38,172 nt of DNA from Porphyromonadaceae bacterium. GTDB lineage: Bacteria > Bacteroidota > Bacteroidia > Bacteroidales > Dysgonomonadaceae. The stretch is from positions 1,947 to 40,118 of the forward strand of contig DPAC01000164.1 in the NCBI GenBank assembly GCA_003517675.1, in the 5' to 3' direction. Shown here piece by piece: positions 8,978-17,397 of this stretch (its first letter is position 1; each line of letters opens with the position of its first letter). The translations under genes were made by a program, and so were the position numbers. The notes under the pieces were generated by a model. It did no database searches and was not told the origin of the DNA. It worked only from the letters and a program-made list of their open reading frames with translations.

Positions 8978-9847
8978 ATGAGTTTAATCCTTACTGCCGT
9001 AGCCACACTGGGTGCCATTGGTGCCGGGAGTGCCGGCATCCTATACCTGGTCAGTCAAAAGTTTAAAGTGGAAGAGGATCCCCGCATCCAGGAGGTGCAG
9101 GATGCCCTCCCCGCCGCCAACTGTGGCGGCTGTGGCTTCCCCGGCTGCGCAGCCTTTGCGGCGGCCTGCGTCAGGGCCGACTCGCTGGAAGAGCTCTCCT
9201 GTCCCGTGGGAGGACAGGAGACGATGGACCGTGTAGCGGACATCCTGGGTAAGACCGCATCCAAAACAACAAAGAAGATTGCAGTGGTACGCTGTAGCGG
9301 CAGCTGCGAAGAGCGTCCCCGGCAGAACCTCTACGACGGAGCCTCCAAGTGCTCCATAGCCGCAGCGCTCTATGGTGGTGATACCGGCTGTTCTTTCGGC
9401 TGCCTGGGTCTGGGCGACTGTGTGGATTCCTGCACGTTTGATGCCATCCACATCAACCCGGTCACCATGCTTCCCGAGGTGGTGGAAGACACATGCACGG
9501 CCTGTGGCGCCTGTGTGAAAGCCTGTCCCAAGGATATCATCGAGTTGCGCAAGCAGGGGCCCAGGTCTCGTCGCATCTATGTGAGCTGTGTCAACGAAGA
9601 TAAGGGTGGCGTGGCCAGGAAAGCCTGCAACGTAGCCTGCATAGGCTGCAGCAAATGCCAGCAGGTATGCCCCTTCGACGCCATCACCATGGAGAATAAC
9701 CTGGCCTATATCATTGACGACAAATGTCGTCTTTGCCGGAAATGTGCGCCGGTTTGTCCCACAAACTCCATCCTGGAAATCAACTTCCCTCCCCGCAAGG
9801 AGACCCCGCCGGCAGCCAAAGAGAAGGAAGTACCCATAACCGCATAA
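8978..9847 (+). CDS. rnfB: RnfB, iron-sulfur electron-entry subunit
   Basis: RnfB takes electrons from reduced ferredoxin. The 289-aa protein has an N-terminal membrane helix (about 3-25). Next comes the Fe-S domain with Cys49, Cys52, Cys57 and Cys75 (CGGCGFPGC motif). Several ferredoxin-type motifs follow: CTACGACVKACP, CIGCSKCQQVCP and CRLCRKCAPVCP, enough for multiple [4Fe-4S] clusters. It is the first subunit gene of a complete rnf operon in the order B-C-D-G-E-A. Confidence 0.96.
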   Translation: MSLILTAVATLGAIGAGSAGILYLVSQKFKVEEDPRIQEVQDALPAANCGGCGFPGCAAFAAACVRADSLEELSCPVGGQETMDRVADILGKTASKTTKKIAVVRCSGSCEERPRQNLYDGASKCSIAAALYGGDTGCSFGCLGLGDCVDSCTFDAIHINPVTMLPEVVEDTCTACGACVKACPKDIIELRKQGPRSRRIYVSCVNEDKGGVARKACNVACIGCSKCQQVCPFDAITMENNLAYIIDDKCRLCRKCAPVCPTNSILEINFPPRKETPPAAKEKEVPITA

Positions 9848-9863
9848 AGAAGAAAAAGAATCT

Positions 9864-11195
9864 ATGTTAAAGAGTTTTCGTATCGGCGGTATCCACCCCA
9901 AAGAGAACAAGCTCTCCGCCGGAGTGGCCATACAACCCGTTGCCGTGCCCGAACAGGTGGTGATACCGCTCTTGCAGCACATCGGCGCTCCCTGTCAGCC
10001 GGTCGTCAAGAAAGGCGACAAGGTGAAAGTGGGCAGCCTTATCGGCAAGAGCGTGGGTTTTGTCTCGGCACAGATCCACTCATCGGTCTCCGGCACGGTG
10101 CTGAAGATCGACAAGGCAATGGATGCCAGTGGTTACAAACGCGACGCCGTCTTCATCAAGGTGGAGGAGGATGCATGGGAGGAACAGATCGACCGGTCAG
10201 ATGAGTTGGTCACCGAATGCAACCTCACCCCGAAAGAGATCCTTGACAGGATTGCTGCCGCCGGCATCGTCGGCATGGGAGGTGCCACCTTCCCCACGCA
10301 TGTGAAGCTGACCCCTCCTCCCGGCACGAAAGCGGAAGTGCTGATCATCAACGGGGTGGAATGCGAGCCTTACCTCACCTCCGACCATCAGCTGATGATG
10401 GAGAAGAGTGATGAGATCCTGGTGGGTATCAAGCTGACGATGAGCGTGCTCAACGTGCAGCGCGCCATCATCGGCATTGAGAACAACAAAAAGGATGCGG
10501 TGGCGCTTTTTACAAAGAAAGTAACGGCCTACCCCGGCATCGAGGTGCAACCGCTGAAAGTACGATACCCACAGGGGAGTGAGAAACAGCTGATCGATGC
10601 CCTCACCGGCCGGCAGGTACCCTCCGGGGCACTCCCCATCTCGGTGGGAGCAGTGGTTCATAACGTGGGGACCCTGTTTGCCATCTATGAGGCGGTGCAG
10701 AAGAACAAGCCGCTGGTGGAGCGGGTGGTGACCGTCACCGGCAAAGAGGTTCAACGGCCGTGCAACCTGCGTGCCCGTATCGGCACACCGCTGACGAAAC
10801 TGATCGATGCTGCGGGGGGACTGCCTGAGAGCACCGGCAAGGTGATCAGCGGCGGCCCCATGATGGGTAAGGCACTGGCGTCGATCGACATCCCGGTCAC
10901 CAAAGGTACCTCGGGCATCTTGATCGTGCCCGCGCCGGAGGCGAAACGCAGGGAGATGAAAGATTGTATCCGCTGTGGCAAGTGCGTACAGGTCTGCCCC
11001 ATGGGGCTCAACCCCACCCTGCTGATGACCCTCACCGAGTATGAGGTGTGGGACCGGGCGGAGAAGAACGCCATCACCGATTGCATCGAGTGTGGCTCCT
11101 GCAGCTACACCTGCCCCGCCTACCGGCCGCTGCTCGACTACATCCGACTGGGTAAGAGCAAAGTGAACGGCATCATCAGAGCCAGAAAGAATTAA
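9864..11195 (+). CDS. rnfC: RnfC, NADH-binding subunit
   Basis: RnfC is the peripheral subunit that carries the FMN/NADH site and passes electrons to or from NAD+. The 443-aa protein starts SFRIGGIHPKENK, the family's usual opening. It has the glycine-rich nucleotide segment GIVGMGGATFPTHVK and two C-terminal [4Fe-4S] motifs: Cys368/371/374/378 and Cys407/410/413/417. It lacks the long repeat-rich C-terminal extension of the E. coli protein, as is usual in anaerobes. It starts 16 nt after rnfB. Confidence 0.96.
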   Translation: MLKSFRIGGIHPKENKLSAGVAIQPVAVPEQVVIPLLQHIGAPCQPVVKKGDKVKVGSLIGKSVGFVSAQIHSSVSGTVLKIDKAMDASGYKRDAVFIKVEEDAWEEQIDRSDELVTECNLTPKEILDRIAAAGIVGMGGATFPTHVKLTPPPGTKAEVLIINGVECEPYLTSDHQLMMEKSDEILVGIKLTMSVLNVQRAIIGIENNKKDAVALFTKKVTAYPGIEVQPLKVRYPQGSEKQLIDALTGRQVPSGALPISVGAVVHNVGTLFAIYEAVQKNKPLVERVVTVTGKEVQRPCNLRARIGTPLTKLIDAAGGLPESTGKVISGGPMMGKALASIDIPVTKGTSGILIVPAPEAKRREMKDCIRCGKCVQVCPMGLNPTLLMTLTEYEVWDRAEKNAITDCIECGSCSYTCPAYRPLLDYIRLGKSKVNGIIRARKN

Positions 11196-11216
11196 CACAA
11201 AGGGAGATAGCTGATT

Positions 11217-12191
11217 ATGGAACAAAAACTGATCGTCTCACCCTCGCCACACATACACAGCGGCGACACGATTCAAAAAAACATGGTTGCCGTCCTGATC
11301 GCCCTGATACCGGCGTTCCTGGTGGCACTCTACACCTTCCGGCTCGATGCACTGCTGATCACCACCCTTTCGGTGCTCTTCTGCGTAGGCTTTGAATACC
11401 TGATTGTGCGGTTTGTGATGAAGAAAGAGCCGACCATTCTCGATGGCTCTGCCATCATCACCGGCGTGCTGCTCGCCTTTAACGTGCCGGCAGGGCTGCC
11501 GGTATGGATCCTGGCACTGGGCGCCCTCTTCGCCATCGGAGTGGTGAAGCTTACTTTCGGGGGACTGGGCAACAACATCTTCAACCCTGCCATCGCGGGA
11601 CGCATCTTCCTGCTGATCTCCTTTCCGGCACAGATGACCAGCTGGCCGGCAACGGCGATCGCCGGTACTGCTACCGACGCGGTGAGCTCGGCCACCGTAC
11701 TGGGGCTGCTGAAGCAGTCACCCGAGGCACTCGGGGCACTGTCCCTGCAACAGATGTTCCTGGGGCTGGAGCCGGGCTCCCTGGGCGAGATGAGTGCCGC
11801 GGCACTGCTGCTGGGACTGATCTACCTGCTCTGGAAAAAGGTGATCACCTGGCACATCCCGGTTACCATCCTGGCAACCGTGGCGCTCTTCACCGGCATC
11901 CTCTTCCTGATCGACCCGCTGCCGCAATACAACCCTTTGATCCACCTCTTCTCGGGGGGACTGATGCTGGGAGCGATCTTCATGGCAACCGATTATGTCA
12001 CCTCGCCGCTCACCAAAAAGGGAATGATCATCTACGGCGTGGGCATCGGCTTCGTCACCGTGGCGATCCGCCTCTGGGGTGCCTACCCCGAGGGGATCTC
12101 GTTCGCCATCCTGCTAATGAATGCCTTTACACCGCTCATCAATAGTTACACAACACCTAAACGATTCGGGGAGGTAGTGAAAAATGGCTAA
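11217..12191 (+). CDS. rnfD: RnfD, flavinylated membrane subunit
   Basis: This 324-aa integral membrane subunit has about nine hydrophobic segments. It contains the covalent-FMN attachment motif DAVSSAT (154-160), with Thr160 as the expected linked residue. ApbE-type flavin transferases use Dxx(S/T)(G/S)AT, so this fits. GGLGNNIFNPA (115-125) is the family signature. It overlaps rnfG by 8 bp, which suggests translational coupling. It is part of the ion-translocating membrane core. Confidence 0.96.
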   Translation: MEQKLIVSPSPHIHSGDTIQKNMVAVLIALIPAFLVALYTFRLDALLITTLSVLFCVGFEYLIVRFVMKKEPTILDGSAIITGVLLAFNVPAGLPVWILALGALFAIGVVKLTFGGLGNNIFNPAIAGRIFLLISFPAQMTSWPATAIAGTATDAVSSATVLGLLKQSPEALGALSLQQMFLGLEPGSLGEMSAAALLLGLIYLLWKKVITWHIPVTILATVALFTGILFLIDPLPQYNPLIHLFSGGLMLGAIFMATDYVTSPLTKKGMIIYGVGIGFVTVAIRLWGAYPEGISFAILLMNAFTPLINSYTTPKRFGEVVKNG

Positions 12192-12849
12192 ACTACAATC
12201 ATCATTCAGGAACATGTTCCTTTCGCTCTCACTCATCTGTCTCACGGTGGCACTGTTGCTGGCTCAGGTGAACAAGATGACCGCGACACCCATTGCCGAA
12301 GCAAAGGCAATGAAACTACAGAATGCCATCCGTGAGGTGGTGCCTGCCTTCGACAACGACCCGGTGGCTGAAGCCTTCCGGATGGCCGACGGCAGCGGCG
12401 ACTCGCTGCTGGTCTACCCGGCTAAGAAAGGGGATGAACTGGTGGGCTACGCACTCAACAGCTACTCCAACAATGGCTTCAATGGTAAAATCCAAATCAT
12501 GGTGGGTTTTGACATGGAGCACCGTATCATTAACTATGCAGTGCTGCAGCATGCTGAAACTCCCGGCCTGGGTTCCAAGATGACAGAGTGGTTTCGCGAT
12601 GCCACCAAACCTGGACAGTCGATAATCGGCCGGGATCTTTCACAGGGAGCACTCACCGTGACCAAGGATGGGGGTAACGTAGATGCCATCACCGCCTCAA
12701 CCATCACCTCACGGGCATTTCTGGAGGCGGTGAACAGGGCTTATGCAGTCTATAGCGGTAGCAGGGAGGATGCGCTTTCAGGTGCTACTGTTGCAACGGA
12801 GAAAGAAACAGAAGGAATGACAAAGAAAGGAGGAGAACACAATGAATAA
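12184..12849 (+). CDS. rnfG: RnfG, flavinylated subunit with two flavinylation-like motifs
   Basis: The 221-aa protein has one N-terminal membrane helix (about 10-29) and a periplasmic FMN-binding domain. The usual position carries DAITAST (167-173), with Thr173 the expected FMN-linked residue; the middle of the motif (A-S) is less canonical. A second site, DALSGAT (196-202), lies in the C-terminal tail and matches the ApbE consensus exactly. Which one is modified cannot be read from the sequence. It overlaps rnfD by 8 bp and rnfE by 8 bp. Confidence 0.93.
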   Translation: MAKLQSSFRNMFLSLSLICLTVALLLAQVNKMTATPIAEAKAMKLQNAIREVVPAFDNDPVAEAFRMADGSGDSLLVYPAKKGDELVGYALNSYSNNGFNGKIQIMVGFDMEHRIINYAVLQHAETPGLGSKMTEWFRDATKPGQSIIGRDLSQGALTVTKDGGNVDAITASTITSRAFLEAVNRAYAVYSGSREDALSGATVATEKETEGMTKKGGEHNE

Positions 12850-13435
12850 GCAATTAAAGATACTGATCAACGGCATCATCAAGGAAAATCCCATCTTCGT
12901 GTTGCTGCTGGGGATGTGCCCCACACTGGCTACCACCAGCTCGGCCATTAACGGGATGAGCATGGGACTGGCTACCACCTTCGTGCTGATCAGCTCCAAC
13001 GGGGTGATCTCGCTGCTGAAGAACGTGATCCCTGACATGGTGCGTATTCCCTCTTTCATCGTGGTGATTGCCACCTTTGTGACCATCATCGAGATGCTGA
13101 TGAACGCATACGTGCCCGCGCTGGCCGAGAGCCTGGGCATCTTCATCCCACTGATCGTGGTCAACTGCATCGTGCTGGGACGAGCCGAGTCGTTCGCCTC
13201 CAGGAATAGCGTGCTATCCTCCATCTTCGACGGCGTGGGCATCGGCATGGGCTTCACCCTGGCGCTCACGTTGCTGGGGGTATCGCGTGAGCTGTTGGGT
13301 ACCGGCAAGATTTTCTCTCAGACGATCTACCCGGAGCAATATGGATCGCTACTCTTCGTATTGGCACCGGGAGCTTTCATCGCATTGGGTTTTCTGATCG
13401 CAATCTTCAACAAGCTACAGCACAAAAAGGCATAA
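12842..13435 (+). CDS. rnfE: RnfE, membrane core subunit
   Basis: This 197-aa protein has six membrane helices and is paralogous to RnfA. It carries the paired cysteines Cys26 (GMCPTL) and Cys109 (VVNCIVLGR). In Rnf/Nqr structures such cysteines from the two paralogs hold an intramembrane [2Fe-2S] cluster. The fragment RELLGTGKIF near the C-terminus is typical of RnfE/NqrD. It starts inside the end of rnfG. Confidence 0.95.
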   Translation: MNKQLKILINGIIKENPIFVLLLGMCPTLATTSSAINGMSMGLATTFVLISSNGVISLLKNVIPDMVRIPSFIVVIATFVTIIEMLMNAYVPALAESLGIFIPLIVVNCIVLGRAESFASRNSVLSSIFDGVGIGMGFTLALTLLGVSRELLGTGKIFSQTIYPEQYGSLLFVLAPGAFIALGFLIAIFNKLQHKKA

Positions 13436-13456
13436 ACAGAAAAGGTACAATTGATT

Positions 13457-14041
13457 ATGGAATATATTGGAATCATCATCGTTGCCATCTTTGTAAACAA
13501 CATCGTTTACTCACAGTTCCTGGGCATCTGTCCATTCCTGGGTGTCTCCAAGAAAGTGGATACCGCCATTGGCATGAGCGCTGCGGTCACCTTCGTGCTG
13601 ACCATCGCCACGCTGGTCACCTTCATCCTCTACAAAGGCGTGCTGGAACCTTTCAACCTGCAATACCTGCAAACCATCTCCTATATCCTGGTGATCGCCG
13701 CACTGGTGCAGATGGTGGAGATCATCCTCAAGAAAATCTCACCCTCTCTCTACCAGGCACTGGGTGTCTTCCTCCCCCTGATCACCACCAACTGCGCCAT
13801 CCTGGGAGTGGCCCTGCTGGTGATCCAGAAAGATTTCAACCTGCTGGAATCGGTTGTCTATGCCGTTGCTACCTCCATCGGTTTCGGACTGGCGCTGATC
13901 ATCTTCTCCGGGGTACGGGAACAACTCTCACTGACGCGGGTGCCCAAAGCGATGCAGGGGATGCCCATCGCACTGATCTCTGCCGGCATCATTGCCATGG
14001 CTTTCATGGGTTTCTCCGGTATCGATCAGCTGTTCAAATAA
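13457..14041 (+). CDS. rnfA: RnfA, membrane core subunit
   Basis: RnfA has six membrane helices and partners RnfE in the ion channel. I place the start at the ATG at 13457 (MEYIGIIIVAIF, 194 aa) rather than the in-frame TTG two codons earlier. Cysteines 25 (GICPFLG) and 113 (TTNCAILG) are the expected cluster ligands. It is the last rnf gene, so all six subunits are present and intact; the complex should be functional. Confidence 0.95.
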   Translation: MEYIGIIIVAIFVNNIVYSQFLGICPFLGVSKKVDTAIGMSAAVTFVLTIATLVTFILYKGVLEPFNLQYLQTISYILVIAALVQMVEIILKKISPSLYQALGVFLPLITTNCAILGVALLVIQKDFNLLESVVYAVATSIGFGLALIIFSGVREQLSLTRVPKAMQGMPIALISAGIIAMAFMGFSGIDQLFK

Positions 14042-14122
14042 CGCCCCATTTGTTAAACCATCGGGTAAAAAAAGTGTCATACTGCTAAACAATAGATGTT
14101 GCACCCTTTAACAACTACAGAT

Positions 14123-15283
14123 ATGAAAGCTTTAAGAACCCATCTCCTTCTCACAGCCATCGCGCTGATGCTGACCTCTTGCTATACTACCAACGACTTA
14201 TACGCTCAGGGAGGATACTACGATGATGGTCAGGGATACTACAACCAGTATGATGATCCCCAGGGGGCTGTCTCATTCAATCTCTTTTACAATGAGCTTC
14301 AACCTTACGGCAGATGGATCAACCACCGCGCCTATGGCCGGATCTGGATCCCCAACGTGGGAGGCAATTTTCATCCCTATGCCACCAACGGCTACTGGGT
14401 GATGACCGACTACGGAAACACCTGGGTATCAGACTACTCCTGGGGATGGACTCCGTTCCACTACGGCCGCTGGTATTACGACGAATACTACGGATGGGCC
14501 TGGGTTCCCGGCTATGAATGGGCACCTGCCTGGGTCACCTGGAGAAGTGGTGGCGGCTACTACGGATGGGCTCCAATGGGCCCCGGCATCGACATCAACA
14601 TCAACATCAACCTGCCGGGACGCTACTGGACCTTTCTGCCACACACCCACATGTATCACCGCAATATGCACAGGTACTATAGCAGATACAGCCCTGCCAT
14701 TTACAACCGGACTACAATTATCCACAATACCTACGTGTATAACGATAACCGCTATTACAGCGGACCGAGTGCAATCGACTACCGACGCGAAACGGGCAGG
14801 ACAGCTCCCGTGCGGCGACTGGAGAGCACTAACAGTCGTTCCGGCAGGACCTCTACCCGGGTAAGCAGCAACGCGGTAAAGGTATATCGCCCCGATGTGA
14901 CGACCAGCAGGTCGGCCAACAGCAGGTCAGCGGTTAACCAGCGCAGCAGTACACCCGACACGCGCAGTAGTACACCCGACACGCGCAGCAGTACACCCGA
15001 CACGCGCAGCAGTACACCCGACACGCGGAACAGTTCGGTACGCACGCAAAGCTCAACGGGGAGCAATCGCGATGCAGTGAGCAATCCGCAGCGCAGCTCC
15101 AGCACCAGCTCCAGCAGCAACTCCAACAGCAACTCCAACAGAAGCAGCGCTACGGTTCGTTCGCAAAGCTCCACAAGCAGCAGCAGGCAAAATTCGGCCG
15201 CTACGCGCTCCTCTTCTGGCAGAAACAACAGCAGTGAACGCAGCAATAGAGAGAGCAGCGGCAGGAGTTCCGGACGGAGATAA
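14123..15283 (+). CDS. Tyr/Trp-rich lipoprotein with Ser/Arg/Asn-rich tail (DUF6600-like)
   Basis: I chose the ATG at 14123 because it gives a lipoprotein signal ending LMLTSC, with Cys20 as the lipidated residue; an in-frame ATG 27 nt upstream would put nine extra residues before it. Residues about 50-190 are very rich in Tyr, Trp and Gly (GYWVMTDYGNTWVSDY; WAWVPGYEWAPAWVTW) and resemble DUF6600-type domains of Gram-negative envelope proteins. The last ~140 residues are low-complexity Ser/Arg/Asn/Thr and include four RSSTPDT repeats. The strongly basic tail could bind peptidoglycan, LPS phosphate or nucleic acid; this is speculation. No function is established. It follows rnfA by 81 nt and is probably separate from the operon. 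Confidence 0.75.
   Translation: MKALRTHLLLTAIALMLTSCYTTNDLYAQGGYYDDGQGYYNQYDDPQGAVSFNLFYNELQPYGRWINHRAYGRIWIPNVGGNFHPYATNGYWVMTDYGNTWVSDYSWGWTPFHYGRWYYDEYYGWAWVPGYEWAPAWVTWRSGGGYYGWAPMGPGIDINININLPGRYWTFLPHTHMYHRNMHRYYSRYSPAIYNRTTIIHNTYVYNDNRYYSGPSAIDYRRETGRTAPVRRLESTNSRSGRTSTRVSSNAVKVYRPDVTTSRSANSRSAVNQRSSTPDTRSSTPDTRSSTPDTRSSTPDTRNSSVRTQSSTGSNRDAVSNPQRSSSTSSSSNSNSNSNRSSATVRSQSSTSSSRQNSAATRSSSGRNNSSERSNRESSGRSSGRR
14942..15025 (+). repeat. Four tandem 21-bp coding repeats (RSSTPDT)
   Basis: The units at 14942, 14963, 14984 and 15005 are almost identical (one C/T difference in unit 2). Each unit encodes seven residues, so unit gain or loss would keep the frame. Confidence 0.95.
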
Positions 15284-15301
15284 ACAGAAGAAGGATGTTT
15301 C

Positions 15302-15345
15302 AAATGAGTGACCTTCCCGGTGGGGAAGGTCACTCATTTTTTTAT
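15302..15345 (+). terminator. Strong hairpin terminator between two convergent genes
   Basis: A 17-bp perfect stem (15302-15318 with 15323-15339) has a GGTG loop and runs into a T-run on the plus strand. It ends the lipoprotein gene and touches the 3' end of aguB on the other strand. On the minus strand the T-run is weaker, so bidirectional action is only possible. Confidence 0.85.
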
Positions 15346-16220
15346 GCATCAATCCAGCGGCGCGTCAGCTCACCATAAGCATCGATTCTTCTGTCGCGTA
15401 AGAATGGCCACCAGCGCCGTACCTTCTCGGTTCGTTGCTTGTCAATCTCCACGATCAGGGCTGTCTCCTCGTCGCTGCCGGCCTGCCAGAGCAGTTCCCC
15501 CTGTGGACCGCATACAAAGCTGCTTCCCCAGAAACGGATGCCACCGGTCTGACCCGATGGATCGGCTTCATAGCCGGTGCGGTTCACCGCTATCACCGGT
15601 ATTCCGTTGGCAACCGCATGCCCTCTTTGTATGGTGATCCAGGCATCCCGTTGTCGTTGTTGCTCCTCAGCATTGTCCGACGACTCCCAGCCGATGGCGG
15701 TGGGATAGATCAACAGCTCGGCACCGGCGAGGGCCATCAACCGTGCAGCTTCGGGATACCACTGATCCCAGCAGACTAACACCCCAAGGCGTCCCACCGA
15801 TGTGTCGATGGGTTGAAACCCCTGGTCGCCGGGAGTGAAGTAAAATTTCTCATAATAGGCCGGATCATCGGGGATATGCATTTTCCGGTACACCCCCGCG
15901 ATGGTGCCATCACTTTCCATCACCACTGCAGTGTTGTGATAAAGGCCAGGCGCCCGTTTCTCGAAGAGGGAGAGCACGATCACTACCTTCAGCTCCGCAG
16001 CCACTCTTCCAAAACGGTTGGTGGAGGGGCCGGGGATGGTCTCAGCCTGGTCAAACAGGGCTGTATCTTCTGTCTGACAAAAATAGAGGCCATTGTGCAA
16101 CTCCTGCAAAAGGATCAGCTCGGCACCCTGCGCGGCAAGAATCCTGATCTTTGACTCCAGCCGGGAGATGTTCTCTTCACGATTCCCGCTATTCGCCTGT
16201 TGTATGATTCCTGTCTTCAT
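15342..16220 (-). CDS. aguB: N-carbamoylputrescine amidohydrolase
   Basis: This nitrilase-family enzyme (292 aa) hydrolyses N-carbamoylputrescine to putrescine, CO2 and ammonia. The catalytic triad is Glu40 (LLQELHN), Lys113 (YRKMHIPDD) and Cys150 (LVCWDQWYPEAAR). The segment after the Cys and the YYEKFYFTPGD motif are typical of the plant and bacterial AguB group rather than of other nitrilases. It lies downstream of aguA on the same strand, separated by 130 bp that are mostly 8-bp repeats. Together they convert agmatine to putrescine. Confidence 0.93.
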   Translation of the reverse strand: MKTGIIQQANSGNREENISRLESKIRILAAQGAELILLQELHNGLYFCQTEDTALFDQAETIPGPSTNRFGRVAAELKVVIVLSLFEKRAPGLYHNTAVVMESDGTIAGVYRKMHIPDDPAYYEKFYFTPGDQGFQPIDTSVGRLGVLVCWDQWYPEAARLMALAGAELLIYPTAIGWESSDNAEEQQRQRDAWITIQRGHAVANGIPVIAVNRTGYEADPSGQTGGIRFWGSSFVCGPQGELLWQAGSDEETALIVEIDKQRTEKVRRWWPFLRDRRIDAYGELTRRWIDA

Positions 16221-16232
16221 ATCTTTACGTTT

Positions 16233-16341
16233 GTAGGTTGGTAAGTTGGTAAGTTAGTAAGTTAGTAAGTTAGTAAGTTAGTAAGTTAGTAAGTTAGTAG
16301 GTTAGTAGGTTGGTAAGTTGGTAAGTTGGTAAGTTAGTAAG
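16233..16341 (-). repeat. Thirteen tandem 8-bp repeats between aguA and aguB
   Basis: Thirteen full units of GTARGTTR fill 16233-16336, with a partial unit to 16341. The middle six (16249-16296) are all exactly GTAAGTTA; the outer units differ by A/G changes. The array starts 13 bp upstream of the aguB start codon and ends 10 bp from the aguA stop. It is non-coding, so copy-number change would alter the spacing of the intercistronic mRNA. Confidence 0.95.
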
Positions 16342-16350
16342 CCTGACAAC

Positions 16351-17397
16351 TTATTGGTTATCGCTAACAGCCAATGAACCCTTCGGCAGTTGCATCGTGA
16401 TGCAGTGCAGCGAGCCATGCTGCCGGATCAGAGGAGAGCAGTCCACACCAATTAACTCCCTGTCAGGGAAAGCCAGCTGTAGCTGACGCCGTGCCAACTT
16501 GTCTTTTTCCGTCCCATAAAATGGGATCAAGACGGCATCGTTCAGGATCAGGAAGTTGGCATAGGTGGCCGGCAGCCGTTCACCCGCTTCGTATATGGCA
16601 TCGGCCATGGGGAGGGGTATCAGCCGGTAAGGCTCTCCGGATGCAGTAAGAAAAGCCTGCAGCTCTTCCTCCATCGCTTTGAGTGACTTGTAATGTTCGT
16701 CGGTTTCATCCTCACACTTCACATAAGCGATGGTATCCGGACTGCAGAAACGGGCAAGCGTATCGACATGGCTGTCGGTATCATCACCTGCCAGGTAACC
16801 GTGGTTGAGCCAAAGCACCCTGGTGACGCCCAACATCTCTTTCAGGCTATATTCTATCTCCTGCTGCGTCATGGGTTGGTTACGGTTAGCTGCCAGCAGG
16901 CAGGTCGTGGTGGTGAGGAGGGTACCTTCCCCATCCGACTCGAGGGATCCCCCTTCCAGAATGAAGTTACGCCGGTTGTAGTAAACCGCGGACGGGTGGA
17001 AGATCCCTTTCTCAAACAGCTGCCCGGTGATCAGGTTGTCCTTATCGGCGGCAAACTTCAGTCCCCAGCCGTTGAACCCGAAATCGGCAACCACCGGGAT
17101 GCCGTCATGAAACAGCGTGACTGGACCATGGTCACGTGCCCATGTGTCGTTCGAGGCTATCTCCGCGGTGATCAGGTTCATCCGCTCCTCATCCGTAAAG
17201 AAAGAAGCGATATCTGTCCCGGGCGGAACCACTACCAGCAGCTTCTCCCTTTGAAGGATCTCTCTCGAGATGGTGAGGTAACAGCGTGTCACCTCCTCCA
17301 GCATGGGAGCCCAGTCGCTGTCGCGATGGGGCCAGGTGATCATCACGCCCTCCTGAGGATGCCATTCAGCCGGAAAAACCACCTTCGTCATCATCAC
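16351..17397 (-). CDS. aguA: Agmatine deiminase
   Basis: The enzyme converts agmatine to N-carbamoylputrescine plus ammonia. The 348-aa protein has the family features PAEWHPQEGVMITWPH near the N-terminus, ARDHGPV, LEGGSLESDGEGT, NHGYLAGDDTDSHVD (catalytic His/Asp) and the catalytic Cys332 in GSLHCITMQ. The start is one of three consecutive ATGs; the first overlaps the lpxA stop as ATGA, which suggests translational coupling to the lipid A cluster. Substrate specificity follows from the aguB neighbour. Confidence 0.93.
   Translation of the reverse strand: MMMTKVVFPAEWHPQEGVMITWPHRDSDWAPMLEEVTRCYLTISREILQREKLLVVVPPGTDIASFFTDEERMNLITAEIASNDTWARDHGPVTLFHDGIPVVADFGFNGWGLKFAADKDNLITGQLFEKGIFHPSAVYYNRRNFILEGGSLESDGEGTLLTTTTCLLAANRNQPMTQQEIEYSLKEMLGVTRVLWLNHGYLAGDDTDSHVDTLARFCSPDTIAYVKCEDETDEHYKSLKAMEEELQAFLTASGEPYRLIPLPMADAIYEAGERLPATYANFLILNDAVLIPFYGTEKDKLARRQLQLAFPDRELIGVDCSPLIRQHGSLHCITMQLPKGSLAVSDNQ

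Noticed and set aside
10197..11225. A 342-codon minus-strand frame opposite rnfC
   Set aside because: rnfC is certain on the plus strand; the antisense product has no motif and would interrupt the rnf operon.
16233..16341. Possible CRISPR array
   Set aside because: The units are 8 bp in direct contact with no spacers; it is a simple tandem repeat.
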